The notes beneath the pieces were generated by a model. The model searched no databases and had not been told where the DNA came from. It saw only the letters and a list, made by a program, of their open reading frames with translations. Positions 40,008-48,809 of a stretch of 64,000 nt of DNA are shown here, one piece after another. Origin of the DNA: an uncultured Prevotellaceae bacterium (lineage in GTDB: Bacteria > Bacteroidota > Bacteroidia > Bacteroidales > Bacteroidaceae). The DNA lies in NCBI GenBank assembly GCA_900316445.1, contig ONCZ01000023.1, positions 1 to 64,000 on the forward strand, written 5' to 3'. Positions within the stretch are counted from its first letter, which is position 1, and each line of letters opens with the position of its first letter. The position numbers and the translations under genes were made by a program.

Positions 40008-42764
40008 TTATTTACCTGACGTCATCTTTTCGTAGAGCTTGAACAGACATTCCAGACGGGCTTCGTCTGAGGCGAAGGGATAGCCAGGATAACAACTTTC
40101 CACGATGTCATCGAGTTTGGCATGGGCCTCGCGCAAGTCATCGGGCATCTTGTCTGGATCGTAGAGCTCAGCTAAAGTCTTCTCTGGGTAATTCTCACGG
40201 GTAATCAGTACTTCCTCTGCTGCTGACTCAATCTCATGTTTCTTCTCAGCAGAAATTTTGGGGAAGGGGAATGTATTATAGCAGAGTTGTGCGGAGTATC
40301 GAATACGAGATTCAAGTTTTCCTGAAGTCGCCTTAGTCCATAAAATGTGGATTCTTGATGTGACAATTCCAAAATCTATAGATGTTGCATTATATATTGC
40401 AAAAGCGGAATAATATACGACTGTACCTTCTGGAACAAATCCTATAGGTATATATTCTCTTCGTTCTGAGGATACAACTGGTATTACTAATGCTTCATCA
40501 CTTCTGTATCTATCCTCTGCAAATTTGTAAGGAACAGATGCTAATCGTCTTGTAACTTCTTTTTTGCTATTTAAACGCATCTGTCTAACTTGTTCGAATC
40601 TTTTAGCAAAATGTGGAATTGTTTTCGCCTCATCATAATCTGCATCATTGATCCAAATGCAATATCTACGTTCCCCATTTATTAATTCTTGTGCACCAAC
40701 AAAGTTTTTGATGTATTTTGTGGCTGAAGGATATTCACTAATTATTGAATCTTTTTCCGAATCATATAATGTGAGGTTGTTGTCATCTGCTGGAAGACTG
40801 CCTTTTAGCATTGGTTTTAAACTAGAAATGCTTTTTGTTTGTGAATTGATTGTAGCGGATTGTTTACCTGTAATAGTAGGATTAATTTTATCAACTAAAA
40901 TGATATTTTCAGCCTCATATATTACCTTCTGCCTTTTGATATTGATGTCTCCTACTCCAATTATAACACAAGAAACCCCTGCATTATATTTGGCATTGTT
41001 AGTCCATGGAAAAGTTGTGTAAGCAAACATGATATCTTGATTTAAAGCATATATAGGATCCCACATTATTGGTATTTGTACACCTTGAGTTATTGAGTTT
41101 GTACTAACAAAAGCAAAAGAGGTATTTATATTATTTTTACAATATAAAGAAGCTTTATAAAACCAACTGCATATATAATCCAACACTCCATGTTGAATGT
41201 TGCCAAATGCAATATTCATATCTTCTTTTTGTATTTTTTCTTGATTCCTCGTTCCTAAATACGGTGGATTGCCAAAGATATAGACCTCTTCATCTGGGGT
41301 ATGGGGACAAACATCGTTCCAGTCTATACGGCAGGCATTACCGCAGACTATTTGCGTAATGTTCTTCAGGGGCAGGGCTTTGGTGTTTACTCCAAAGTTC
41401 TCATTAAGTTTGGTGTTCATCTGGTGCTCTGCCAGCCATAGTGACAACATAGCTATCTCATGAGGAAAGTCGAGCAACTCAATACCATAGAACTGGCTCA
41501 AAGATATCACGCTATTATCCACAAACAGAATCTCTCCCTCCGGCGTACACTTGCGCTGCAAGGCAAGGATGTCCATTTCGAGGAAACGCAGACACTTGTA
41601 GGTAATAATCAGGAAATTGCCGCTACCGCATGCAGGATCGAAGAACTTCATCTTGCTCATGCGTTTCAGCAAAGCGTTGCATTTCTTGATAACAGACTTC
41701 ATGTCATCATAGAACTGCTTCTTATTCAGCGCACCTATCTGGAGCATCTGATGACGCTGCTCGTAATACTCATTCAGTTTGTCGTATTCTCCACGCAGTT
41801 CATCAAGGAACAGCGGATTGATAACCTTCATGATGTTAGGCACGCTGGTATAATGCATGCCCTGGTTGGCACGCTCCTCAGGATTCACCACCGCCTGGAT
41901 CATCGATCCGAAGATATCCGGGTTGATGTCCTTCCAGTTCAACTCGCCACACTCGATGATAATGCGACGGGCCTTGGCACCCATCTTGGGTATCTGGATG
42001 TGCTTGGAGAACAGACCGCCATTGACGTATGGGAACTGCTTGATGATGCTCATCGTGTCCATACTGCGCAGCGAAACATCCATGATACCAAACGTGTTGG
42101 CAAGATAGTCAGAGAGGTCAGAGCCGTCTTCCTTGGTGTATCTCTGAATGGAAGAGGTAAAGAGGTTTTCTTCAAAGATGCCCGTATCCTCAGCAAAGAA
42201 ACAGAACAGCAACCGGCTGATAAAGAGATTCAGGTCGTGAAGGTCATCATCACTACGGAATTCGTTGTATGATCGCAGCTCATCATGCAGCTTGGCTAGT
42301 TTCTCGGCAGCCTTAATGTCAGCAGGACTTTCCTCCACATAATGTACGCGCTCCACATCCATCAGCGGATAGAAGAAAGCGAAGTCTGACGGCAATCGCT
42401 CCAACTGATTCTCGTAGGTATCCTTCTCACGCAGGTCATAGGCCAAGATCGTTTTGCCGTCGCTGACGGCAATAATCTTTGGGGCAGCCTTGATGATCTG
42501 GGGATTCGCCTTCAGCCGTTCCAGTTGCGCCGTCAAGCCAAACATGCTGACGGGCTGATAGCAGAACAGTCCTTTGATGAGCAGGCCATCAAAGTTCTTG
42601 AGTACTCCCTTACCTTCTTTGTAGCGCTCGATGTCGCGTTCGCCTTTGCCAAAGGAGTAGAGCAGCTGATAGCCCACTTCAGCGGAATTCACGCCGTTGG
42701 TGCTGAACGAATCGGCCAGTCGTTGCTCTATCTCCCTATAGCCAAGCTGTAGTTTCTTTGCCAT
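40008..42764 (-). CDS. MmeI-like (type IIG-type) DNA adenine methyltransferase
   Basis: 918 residues from MAKKLQLGYREIEQR at 42764; the open frame runs further up without a ribosome site. An N-terminal helical domain includes KNFDGLLIKGLF near 80, which could be a degenerate nuclease core. The SAM-binding FFDPACGSGNFLI is near 370 and the catalytic IFGNPPYLG near 495, marking an N6-adenine methylase of the MmeI/Eco57I kind. A long C-terminal part would recognise the target. With the helicase and GIY-YIG genes downstream it looks like the modification arm of a restriction-like system. Confidence 0.85.
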   Translation of the reverse strand: MAKKLQLGYREIEQRLADSFSTNGVNSAEVGYQLLYSFGKGERDIERYKEGKGVLKNFDGLLIKGLFCYQPVSMFGLTAQLERLKANPQIIKAAPKIIAVSDGKTILAYDLREKDTYENQLERLPSDFAFFYPLMDVERVHYVEESPADIKAAEKLAKLHDELRSYNEFRSDDDLHDLNLFISRLLFCFFAEDTGIFEENLFTSSIQRYTKEDGSDLSDYLANTFGIMDVSLRSMDTMSIIKQFPYVNGGLFSKHIQIPKMGAKARRIIIECGELNWKDINPDIFGSMIQAVVNPEERANQGMHYTSVPNIMKVINPLFLDELRGEYDKLNEYYEQRHQMLQIGALNKKQFYDDMKSVIKKCNALLKRMSKMKFFDPACGSGNFLIITYKCLRFLEMDILALQRKCTPEGEILFVDNSVISLSQFYGIELLDFPHEIAMLSLWLAEHQMNTKLNENFGVNTKALPLKNITQIVCGNACRIDWNDVCPHTPDEEVYIFGNPPYLGTRNQEKIQKEDMNIAFGNIQHGVLDYICSWFYKASLYCKNNINTSFAFVSTNSITQGVQIPIMWDPIYALNQDIMFAYTTFPWTNNAKYNAGVSCVIIGVGDINIKRQKVIYEAENIILVDKINPTITGKQSATINSQTKSISSLKPMLKGSLPADDNNLTLYDSEKDSIISEYPSATKYIKNFVGAQELINGERRYCIWINDADYDEAKTIPHFAKRFEQVRQMRLNSKKEVTRRLASVPYKFAEDRYRSDEALVIPVVSSERREYIPIGFVPEGTVVYYSAFAIYNATSIDFGIVTSRIHILWTKATSGKLESRIRYSAQLCYNTFPFPKISAEKKHEIESAAEEVLITRENYPEKTLAELYDPDKMPDDLREAHAKLDDIVESCYPGYPFASDEARLECLFKLYEKMTSGK

Positions 42765-42814
42765 AGTTATTGATGTTTTAAAAAGCGAACCCGATTCGTT
42801 CAGAAACGTGACAA

Positions 42815-42982
42815 CGGCCAAGCGCATAAGAAAAACGTGGACAGTTTATACTTATCCAACGTCTCAGGCGCTTGGCCGGTGCCCTCAATAGGAGATAAGA
42901 TAAACGCCCACGCTATCAGCGTGAGCGTCCACTTTTATCATCCTACTGATCGTCTATTTTGCGGCCAAGCTTAAGAGACGTT
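42815..42982. repeat. Structured repeat region in the methylase leader
   Basis: Contains three relatives of one element: CGGCCAAGCGCATAAG at 42815, the inverted AACGTCTC...GCTTGGCCG at 42858-42878, and CGGCCAAGCTTAAGAGACGT at 42962. The last two pair to close a 125-nt arm around a strong inner hairpin (42904-42928, ACGC-CACGCT/AGCGTG-GCGT). On the minus strand this forms the leader of the methylase mRNA. Confidence 0.6.
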
Positions 42983-43116
42983 TTGAATAAAAAGCGTACG
43001 CTTCAATTATTAACCCTCAAAAATCGCACCGGCGGGCTTCCGCTGAAGTCATCATTGCCATACGAAGCAACCAGCAGGCAAGTGTCCCCTTAGGACCATC
43101 AGCCGGTGTTCAAGTG

Positions 43117-43148
43117 CAAAGATACGAAGATTATTTGAAACGTGCAAG
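43117..43148 (-). promoter_or_regulatory. Promoter giving a 345-nt leader to the methylase
   Basis: Minus strand CTTG (43148-43145), 20 bp, TATCTTTG (43124-43117). Start near 43110, far from the ATG at 42764, so the leader spans the repeats at 42815-42982. Confidence 0.65.
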
Positions 43149-43181
43149 AAAAAAGAGAAGTTTCTTTCTTAAAACCTCTCT

Positions 43182-43705
43182 TTACGTTGTGCTGAACCTG
43201 GGCGACAGGCTCCGGTATGTTTCGTAACCGCCCGTGTCGCAAGGATAGATGATGGTGTCGATGAAATAAAGATGGCCGTCACCGCCAACCAGCACGTTGC
43301 CGTCCACAGCGTCGAAGATGTCATGCTGACGGTTCGTGTAATAATCACCATTATCTACCGGTTGAAAGCCGAGACGGACAAACTCATCATGAATTTCCTG
43401 TTTGGTGGCCAGGCGGGCATCGGCAATGTACGGCTGAACCAGCACAGCACATACATGGCCGTCGCGATTCTCTGCGAATCCGATCATGCTATATGCGCAA
43501 TCAGGAAAGTATTGATTGTGTGCTTTGATACGCTCAAAAAAAGAAGTGAGATTGTCATCAGAATAACGGAAGTCGTTCAACTTGATAATCTCCGTGCCGT
43601 CTTCCGATAGATAGGCTTCATTCTCAGAACCACGGTCAAAGAAGTCTCCAAAGTGGCTGCGGTTATTAAACCAACATCCGTTTTCATGAGCCCATTTGCG
43701 GAGTC
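43182..43705 (-). CDS. Kinase-like protein (polyvalent-protein kinase type)
   Basis: The conserved part runs from about LVRLRKWAHENGCW to the stop at 43182. GSENEAYLSEDGTEIIKLND (a nucleotide-loop strand with Lys), HNQYFPD, VQPYI (hinge), DAVDGNVLVGGDGHLYFIDTI (catalytic-loop-like and DxD-like residues) fit the kinase fold found in 'polyvalent' mobile-element proteins. The start is unclear: the open frame continues to 43865, but upstream codons overlap a 51-aa frame that looks more natural. No ATG lies near the domain edge, so translation may couple to, or shift from, the small gene. Confidence 0.6.
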
Positions 43706-43861
43706 TTACCAGTTGGACAGACTTGCAAGTCGTTGTTCCCGCAAGAGTCTTAACCTCTTCAAGGACTCCTCGCGCGACTGCGGATGCGACTTCCAATAAG
43801 CCACCCTCGCCAATTTCTCGGCATTCACCCGCTTGTGATAGTCGTTCAGTTTGATCTCCAT
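43706..43861 (-). CDS. 51-aa charged protein overlapping the kinase-like frame
   Basis: MEIKLNDYHKRVNAEKLARV... 51 residues with a leucine/arginine-rich helix ending in TAA at 43706. It starts about 20 nt after a full promoter. It occupies the same DNA as the N-terminal extension of the kinase-like frame, in another phase, and its residue pattern is more protein-like. Confidence 0.5.
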   Translation of the reverse strand: MEIKLNDYHKRVNAEKLARVAYWKSHPQSREESLKRLRLLREQRLASLSNW

Positions 43862-43887
43862 TCATTCTTCGTTTTTATTTCTGATGG

Positions 43888-43918
43888 CAAAGATACAAAG
43901 ATTATTTGAAACTTGCAA
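43888..43918 (-). promoter_or_regulatory. Promoter of the small/kinase-like unit
   Basis: Minus strand TTG (43918-43916), 20 bp, TATCTTTG (43895-43888). Confidence 0.65.
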
Positions 43919-44035
43919 GTTTTTTCTTACTTATTATTCATAGCAGGGGTTACAAATTATAAAAGATTGTAAAGTATATTCATAATATTTAAATTGGGCA
44001 AAAACCGCCCGAAAACGCCCTAAAAAGGAGCCTTG

Positions 44036-44110
44036 GACTTTAGACGGACTAAAGTCGGAGTTTACCCTAACTAAAGTCCCACTTTAGTGCCACTAAAGTC
44101 CTGGTTTAGT
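44036..44110. repeat. Cluster of CTAAAGTC/GACTTTAG sites
   Basis: GACTTTAG at 44036, CTAAAGTC at 44049, 44071 and 44093, ACTTTAGTG at 44081 and a weaker TTTAGT at 44105, in alternating orientation. It sits in the 586-bp gap 43866-44451, beyond the primase gene's terminator. The rest of that gap is A/T-rich and shows no gene. It looks like a protein-binding cluster or iterons. Confidence 0.65.
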
Positions 44111-44383
44111 TTGGATAAAGTTTTCGAGCCTTTTTAAGAGATCTCAAAAGTAAAATTATTTCATATAAAATGCAGAGAAAGTAATATGCCTTGATAGAGT
44201 ATTGTTGAGCAAAATAATTATTTTTTGCAATTGTTAAATGGAAGAACAAATAACTGATATTCAGCATTTTAAAGCTGAAAAAAATTTTTTTGATACCCTT
44301 TTCTCAAAAAAATAATTTTTAAAAACAAATTATATAGAGTTTTTGGCGATATGGGTGTCAAAAAATAGTAAGACACTATTTAA

Positions 44384-44424
44384 AAGGCTGTCTGACAGTC
44401 GGTTATGACTTCTCAGACAGCCTT
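44384..44424. terminator. Terminator of the primase operon
   Basis: AAGGCTGTCTGA (44384-44395) and TCAGACAGCCTT (44413-44424), a perfect 12-pair stem with A/T on both sides; it lies 28 bp beyond the primase stop. Confidence 0.75.
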
Positions 44425-44451
44425 CAAAAAATAATAAAAACCATCAATCCG

Positions 44452-45495
44452 TTAGAACGGCACAGGATGCTGCATCTGGATATAGTCGGCGATGTCGAAC
44501 TTCAGATCGCCCTCCGGTGCCTTTTGCTGGCAGATGTCGAAGACGGTGAAGTTCGCCAGGTCGGCCATTTCGGCGATGGCGGCACTCCAATCAGCGATGG
44601 CGTCACGGTCAGGGATGACAATCACGTCGCGCCCCTGCAACGGCTGCAGCACCTCACGACGGAGCATCCCTTTGCTGCCCGTGGCCACCCACGTCCAGAG
44701 CGGGAAGGCCAGGGCACCGAACAGGGCGTTCTTCGGACTCTCGACGAGCACGACCATGCTCTCGGGATAGCGTGCGAGCAGGTGCTCACCGAAGAGGCAT
44801 TTAGACCGGAAGCGGGCGTCCTTCGGCAGCCTGCCCTGGCGTGCCCAGACGCTGCCTAACCAGTAGCATGAGCCTTTGTCGCTGTGGGCGAACCGTGGCG
44901 ACGAGGGATCGGTGTCGTAGTGCTGCACTTTCAGGTTGCACACCCGGCCATGAATGTCGATGTTGGGAAACACGGTGCAGTCATCGTGACCACCCATCGC
45001 ACAGGCCCCGATGCGGTATTCCTCTGTCACCCACTCCACCTTCTCTGGTTGGAACATGCGCATGAGGCACTTCGAGAGCGAATTCTCCGCCGTCACCAGC
45101 TCATCGACCATCTCCACGGGGATATACGTGTAGTCTGGCTCCACGGGTTTCGCAGCGGGTTTCTGCTTCGGCCTGGGCACGAAGGCACCTGCAGGCATGG
45201 TGCTGATGCCGAACTCGCCCGACAGCCACCGGCAGGCCTCCTGGAACGACCACTCCTCGTGCTGCATTGTGAAGCTGATGACCGAGCCGCCCTTGCCACA
45301 GCTGAAGCAGTGGCAGTGGTTCTCGCCGGTGCGCTCGTAGAGTGTCAGCGAGGGGGTCTTGTCCTCGTGCCAGGGGCAGAGGGTCTTGACGACTGTGCCC
45401 GACCGCTGCAGCTGGCAGCCCAGCCGCCGTGCCACCTCGGTGATGGGGATGGCATTCAGGCGCTCGGTGTCGAAATGTTCATACTGACTGTTCAT
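44452..45495 (-). CDS. CHC2 zinc-finger / Toprim DNA primase
   Basis: 347 residues. The zinc finger Cys40-x2-His43...Cys63-x2-Cys66 (LCPWHEDKTPS, CHCFSCGKGG) and GSVISFTM follow DnaG. A Toprim-like part comes later (VVLVESPKNALFGALAF near 240, VIVIPDRDAIADW near 295, with the DxD). It makes RNA primers, probably for the element's own replication. It overlaps the D5-like helicase gene by 4 bp. Such pairs are typical of Bacteroides/Prevotella mobile modules. Confidence 0.85.
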   Translation of the reverse strand: MNSQYEHFDTERLNAIPITEVARRLGCQLQRSGTVVKTLCPWHEDKTPSLTLYERTGENHCHCFSCGKGGSVISFTMQHEEWSFQEACRWLSGEFGISTMPAGAFVPRPKQKPAAKPVEPDYTYIPVEMVDELVTAENSLSKCLMRMFQPEKVEWVTEEYRIGACAMGGHDDCTVFPNIDIHGRVCNLKVQHYDTDPSSPRFAHSDKGSCYWLGSVWARQGRLPKDARFRSKCLFGEHLLARYPESMVVLVESPKNALFGALAFPLWTWVATGSKGMLRREVLQPLQGRDVIVIPDRDAIADWSAAIAEMADLANFTVFDICQQKAPEGDLKFDIADYIQMQHPVPF

Positions 45496-46946
45496 GATGC
45501 TGCGAGTTTAAGTTTGAAACGTACCATGGTGCCGAAGTCTTCACGCGGGAAGACGCTTGAGAGTCGCTCATAGAACTTCTGCTTGCCACTGGGCTTGAGC
45601 GACGATCCGATGCAGTAGTTGCGGTAGGCGGTGTAGATTTCCTGTCCGTCGGTGGTGTAGTCGCAGGGTTCACACATCTCACCGGCAAACAGCAGCACGT
45701 TGTCCGACATCAGACGATAGCGTTCGAGGGCCTGCTCACAGTTCTGGCTATGCGTGAACTCGCCCCGGCTCATCAGTCTGGGCAGGGCCTGGAGCACCCA
45801 GTTGAGGATGCCCGGCAGCTCGCCTTTGAGCTTGTCGGCCAGATGGCGGTCCACTTCTTCCTGTGGTATGGTGACCTGATAGGCCAGGATGAGGAGCCGG
45901 CGGAAGTATCCGAAGGTGTTCTCGGCCCTCGGCAGGTCGTTGAACGCCGCGAGTACCTTGCCGTAGTTGTTCGTCTCACGCGGATCGACGTACAGACGCT
46001 TGACGGTGACCCGCTCGCCCGAAGTCAGCTGTTTCAGCACGTTGGGGTTCACGTCGCGGCCAGACTCCGTTGAGATGTTGAGCATCTTGCCCTCGAAGCC
46101 TGCGCGCTTCACATCGTCGTTGGTCAGGTCTGACAGCGAGAGGTAGCTGACGTTCACCGACCCCAACAGGGCCTCGACCACCTCGAGCGTCACCGACTTG
46201 CCGTTCTGTCCGGAGCCGTAGAGCCAGAGCATCTTCTCCAGGCGGTGGTGCTTCATCAGACAGTAGCCGATGAACTCTGCCAACAGTCGCTGGGCCTCTG
46301 CCTCGGGCAGCACACGGTCGAGGAACCGCTGCCACTGCGGGCATTCTGCCTGCGCGTCGTACACGTAAGGTAAGTTGTGAGTAAAGAGGTCTTCCTTGCG
46401 GTGGTCGCGCAGTCTGACGCTGCCGTCGCTGCCGACGACCAGCGTGCCGTTGCGTACGTTGATCCACACCTCGCCGTCGGGCACCAGCGAGCGGCGGTTC
46501 TTGGAGAGGTTGAAGCCCACGCCCTCGAAGAGTCCCTTCATGAACACATGGTTCACGCGCAGGGACTCCGGCACGCCGCAACGCTCGGCACACAGACTGA
46601 CAAAGTCGAGCCACTGCTGGGTTTCGATGGCCTCCCAGTGACTGCCCGTGTAGATGAGCATGCGCTGGTTGCTCTTCGCCTTCTCGTCGTACTCACGGCA
46701 CCAGAGCCGGTCATCAGCAGCTCGTTTGACCTCACGGATGACGATCTCGCGCAACGCCGCCTGCCACTGCTTGCCAGACATCAGCTGGATGATGTCCTGT
46801 TCCTTCGACACCACTCCGTCGGCAATGACCGTCAGCGTGATATCGACCAAAAGAGTCTCGCGCACCCGGCGCTGAGCCTCCAGTTCACTGACCTTTTCAG
46901 TCAGACCCTGCTCCAAGGAGTTGGGATTTTGAGAATCTGCTTCCAT
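45492..46946 (-). CDS. P4/D5-type primase-helicase
   Basis: 484 residues. A D5_N-like region (about 100-200) precedes an SF3 helicase: Walker A WLYGSGQNGKSVTLEV near 245, Walker B and sensor stretch MLNISTESG near 295, KAAFNDLP-like sensor near 340 (KVLAAFNDLPRAENT) and FRRLLILAYQVTIP. It unwinds DNA at a replication start, together with the CHC2 primase downstream. A full promoter at 47090-47059 serves both genes. Confidence 0.88.
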   Translation of the reverse strand: MEADSQNPNSLEQGLTEKVSELEAQRRVRETLLVDITLTVIADGVVSKEQDIIQLMSGKQWQAALREIVIREVKRAADDRLWCREYDEKAKSNQRMLIYTGSHWEAIETQQWLDFVSLCAERCGVPESLRVNHVFMKGLFEGVGFNLSKNRRSLVPDGEVWINVRNGTLVVGSDGSVRLRDHRKEDLFTHNLPYVYDAQAECPQWQRFLDRVLPEAEAQRLLAEFIGYCLMKHHRLEKMLWLYGSGQNGKSVTLEVVEALLGSVNVSYLSLSDLTNDDVKRAGFEGKMLNISTESGRDVNPNVLKQLTSGERVTVKRLYVDPRETNNYGKVLAAFNDLPRAENTFGYFRRLLILAYQVTIPQEEVDRHLADKLKGELPGILNWVLQALPRLMSRGEFTHSQNCEQALERYRLMSDNVLLFAGEMCEPCDYTTDGQEIYTAYRNYCIGSSLKPSGKQKFYERLSSVFPREDFGTMVRFKLKLAAS

Positions 46947-47058
46947 AATTTCTTATTACTTAAGCAAACAATGTGGTCTCAGGTCCACCTTGCCGACGGC
47001 ATGCTGATTTACCACCACTTCATAATGAGCACGCGGCTTCGTGCCTGAGAAGTTGGCA

Positions 47059-47090
47059 CAAAGATACGACGAAAACAAAAAGAAAGCAAG
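47059..47090 (-). promoter_or_regulatory. Promoter of the D5-helicase/primase operon
   Basis: Minus strand CTTG (47090-47087), 20 bp, TATCTTTG (47066-47059). Leader about 105 nt. Confidence 0.65.
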
Positions 47091-47094
47091 GGCA

Positions 47095-47193
47095 GGTTAA
47101 ACTTATGGCTTTAACCGGTTAATGGTGATTTCGGTGGTTATAGATTTGGTTAATCGGTTAACAGTAGGGTTAACAAAATGGTTAAATGGTTAA
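47095..47193. repeat. Cluster of GGTTAA hexamers
   Basis: GGTTAA at 47095, 47117, 47148, 47156, 47168, 47180 and 47188, plus TTAACC at 47111. Most are 8 or 12 bp apart at the right end, directly behind the primase promoter. A likely binding array for an initiator or repressor. Confidence 0.65.
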
Positions 47194-48140
47194 GCGGACA
47201 TCCTCTCAATGATGGGGTTCAACTCTTTTTCGATAGCATCACCATCCCGCTTGAGTTTCCAGAAATATTGTTTCTTCCTAGGATCATCGTATTCATTCAG
47301 GAAAGAGTCATTATTAGCATCTTTACGCTGCTTCATATTGTTTTCTTGGTTACCCAATCCTATCTTTTCCAAGAACGTGCCAAAGATGCGCAGGGAACAC
47401 TTCCTTGAAACGATTCCCCTGAGCCTGCAAATGAATCTGACAACATTCCAGTCCTTTAGGTTGTGCTTGTCAATCCATTGCTTCACAGGTCCTTTCAAAG
47501 TAACCACAAAGTCAGAATACAGCTTATCATCCTCGATGAGAATATGATTTTTCACATCTATAGGAAGATCGTTCAGCCAGTATTCAATTTCTGCATTAGG
47601 TTGGGACATGAATCGTGTAGAGTCACACTCATTTTCATTATTGCATGCGGGAATATCGGTTTTGATTGGAATAATAGTGTTCTGTTCTTTGCCGCCGAAC
47701 ATCAGTTCCCATTGTTCTTCCATCTGCCGCTCTTCTTCCTTATGCTTCCGATATGCTTTTACTCTTTCAAAAACTTCGTTTAGTTTGTCTTGCAAGTTTT
47801 CAACATAAGGCTTCCAAGTGCGTGTTAAAGGGTCAAAGCGGCAAACTTTGGGATGGCGCTCATCTACTTGTCTTTGCCATCTAACCACAATAAGTGTCAT
47901 TAGTATTTGAATATTAGGTTCCTTCTCTACACTACGCAGTATTTCCTCAATAAATTCACAATCATACCATCGAGTCAAAAACCCGATGTTCAATTTCATT
48001 AATTCAAGAGGTTTGGTGTTCATGATATTACCAATCTCCTGAGCGCTGTATGGTTTATGGATGGTTGCAGCAGCGCTACTGCTTGCGGAATTAGGGGCCT
48101 TTTCGGATTCAAAGTCCATAGTACCCTGAAACTTTTCCAT
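47190..48140 (-). CDS. Unidentified 316-aa protein of the second primase module
   Basis: 316 residues, soluble. Low-complexity Ser/Ala start (SASSSAAATIHKP), helical middle (RVKAYRKHKEEERQMEEQWELMFGG), C-terminal basic part (CRLRGIVSRKCSLRIFGTFLEKIGLG). It stands where an unidentified protein also precedes the primase-like gene of the first module, but no clear similarity to that one was seen. Its stop overlaps the last GGTTAA repeat. Confidence 0.65.
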   Translation of the reverse strand: MEKFQGTMDFESEKAPNSASSSAAATIHKPYSAQEIGNIMNTKPLELMKLNIGFLTRWYDCEFIEEILRSVEKEPNIQILMTLIVVRWQRQVDERHPKVCRFDPLTRTWKPYVENLQDKLNEVFERVKAYRKHKEEERQMEEQWELMFGGKEQNTIIPIKTDIPACNNENECDSTRFMSQPNAEIEYWLNDLPIDVKNHILIEDDKLYSDFVVTLKGPVKQWIDKHNLKDWNVVRFICRLRGIVSRKCSLRIFGTFLEKIGLGNQENNMKQRKDANNDSFLNEYDDPRKKQYFWKLKRDGDAIEKELNPIIERMSA

Positions 48141-48396
48141 AAAGATATAAAATTTGACTGCAAATTTACTAAAAAGAATAATATGTACATATAAATTATA
48201 TGTGAAAGTTTCCTAAAAAGGACAACTTTTTAAAATCTAATCCATAAAAAGTTATCCATTTTGGAGAAGAATCGCGTGTTCGGATTAATTTATTGTTTCT
48301 ATTTGTCATAACTACAAATTTTTCCAAAAGAACATTTCAAAAGGTTTCCACTTAGTGAAATTAACCAAATAAAGTAGAGAAAAAGGGAGTGTTTTA
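48141..48396. other. A/T-rich gap without a gene
   Basis: Between the second primase module and the small membrane protein. No frame, hairpin or repeat of note; it ends at the promoter 48397-48428. Confidence 0.5.
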
Positions 48397-48428
48397 TTTG
48401 GTGTTCTCAATTATTTTTTGTAACTTTG
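48397..48428 (+). promoter_or_regulatory. Promoter of the small membrane protein
   Basis: TTTG (48397-48400), 20 bp, TAACTTTG (48421-48428): a full consensus match. Leader about 44 nt. Confidence 0.75.
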
Positions 48429-48478
48429 TAAGGTAATAGAGGAGCTTATACATTATTAATAATAAGAAATAAATCGCT

Positions 48479-48709
48479 ATGGAAAACAAAGGCTTCAAAA
48501 TCTCTCAGTACGCCTGCGCGGTGCTGCTCATTGTGAGCAGCATCGGGCTGGTGACTTATCAGGTAGTTCACATCGATGATGTGGCGGGAGGGCTACTATA
48601 CTATGTGGCACAGTCGTTCCTGCTCGCCGGCTCAATCTTCGGACTCGACCAGTATATCAGGGTCATCAAGAGAAACTATCAGAAGCAGAATAATATTCGG
48701 GGGCGTTGA
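48479..48709 (+). CDS. Small inner-membrane protein with two helices
   Basis: 76 residues: hydrophobic helices at about 10-30 (YACAVLLIVSSIGLVTY) and 38-58 (AGGLLYYVAQSFLLAGSIFGL), then a basic tail. Function unknown. Own promoter. Confidence 0.7.
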   Translation: MENKGFKISQYACAVLLIVSSIGLVTYQVVHIDDVAGGLLYYVAQSFLLAGSIFGLDQYIRVIKRNYQKQNNIRGR

Positions 48710-48745
48710 TCTGGGAACTCTTGAATTGAAAAAATCGGGCTGAGG

Positions 48746-48777
48746 TTTGATCAGTCCGAAAAATATGTTTATCTTTG
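48746..48777 (+). promoter_or_regulatory. Promoter of the lipoprotein gene
   Basis: TTTG (48746-48749), 20 bp, TATCTTTG (48770-48777). Start near 48784, so the ATG at 48810 is the natural first codon. Confidence 0.75.
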
Positions 48778-48809
48778 CCCCCAGATAATCAATATGTAAT
48801 CAAACAAAG

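Noticed and set aside
42815-42982. The CGGCCAAGC elements as integron attC sites
   Set aside because: They form imperfect hairpins, but the RYYYAAC and GTTRRRY core pair is not both present and no integron integrase was seen.
44884-45573. A 229-codon frame opposite the CHC2 primase
   Set aside because: The primase has intact zinc-finger and Toprim motifs on the other strand.
44036-47193. The short-repeat clusters as CRISPR arrays
   Set aside because: Units are 6-8 bp, orientation changes, spacers are a few bases, and no cas gene is present.
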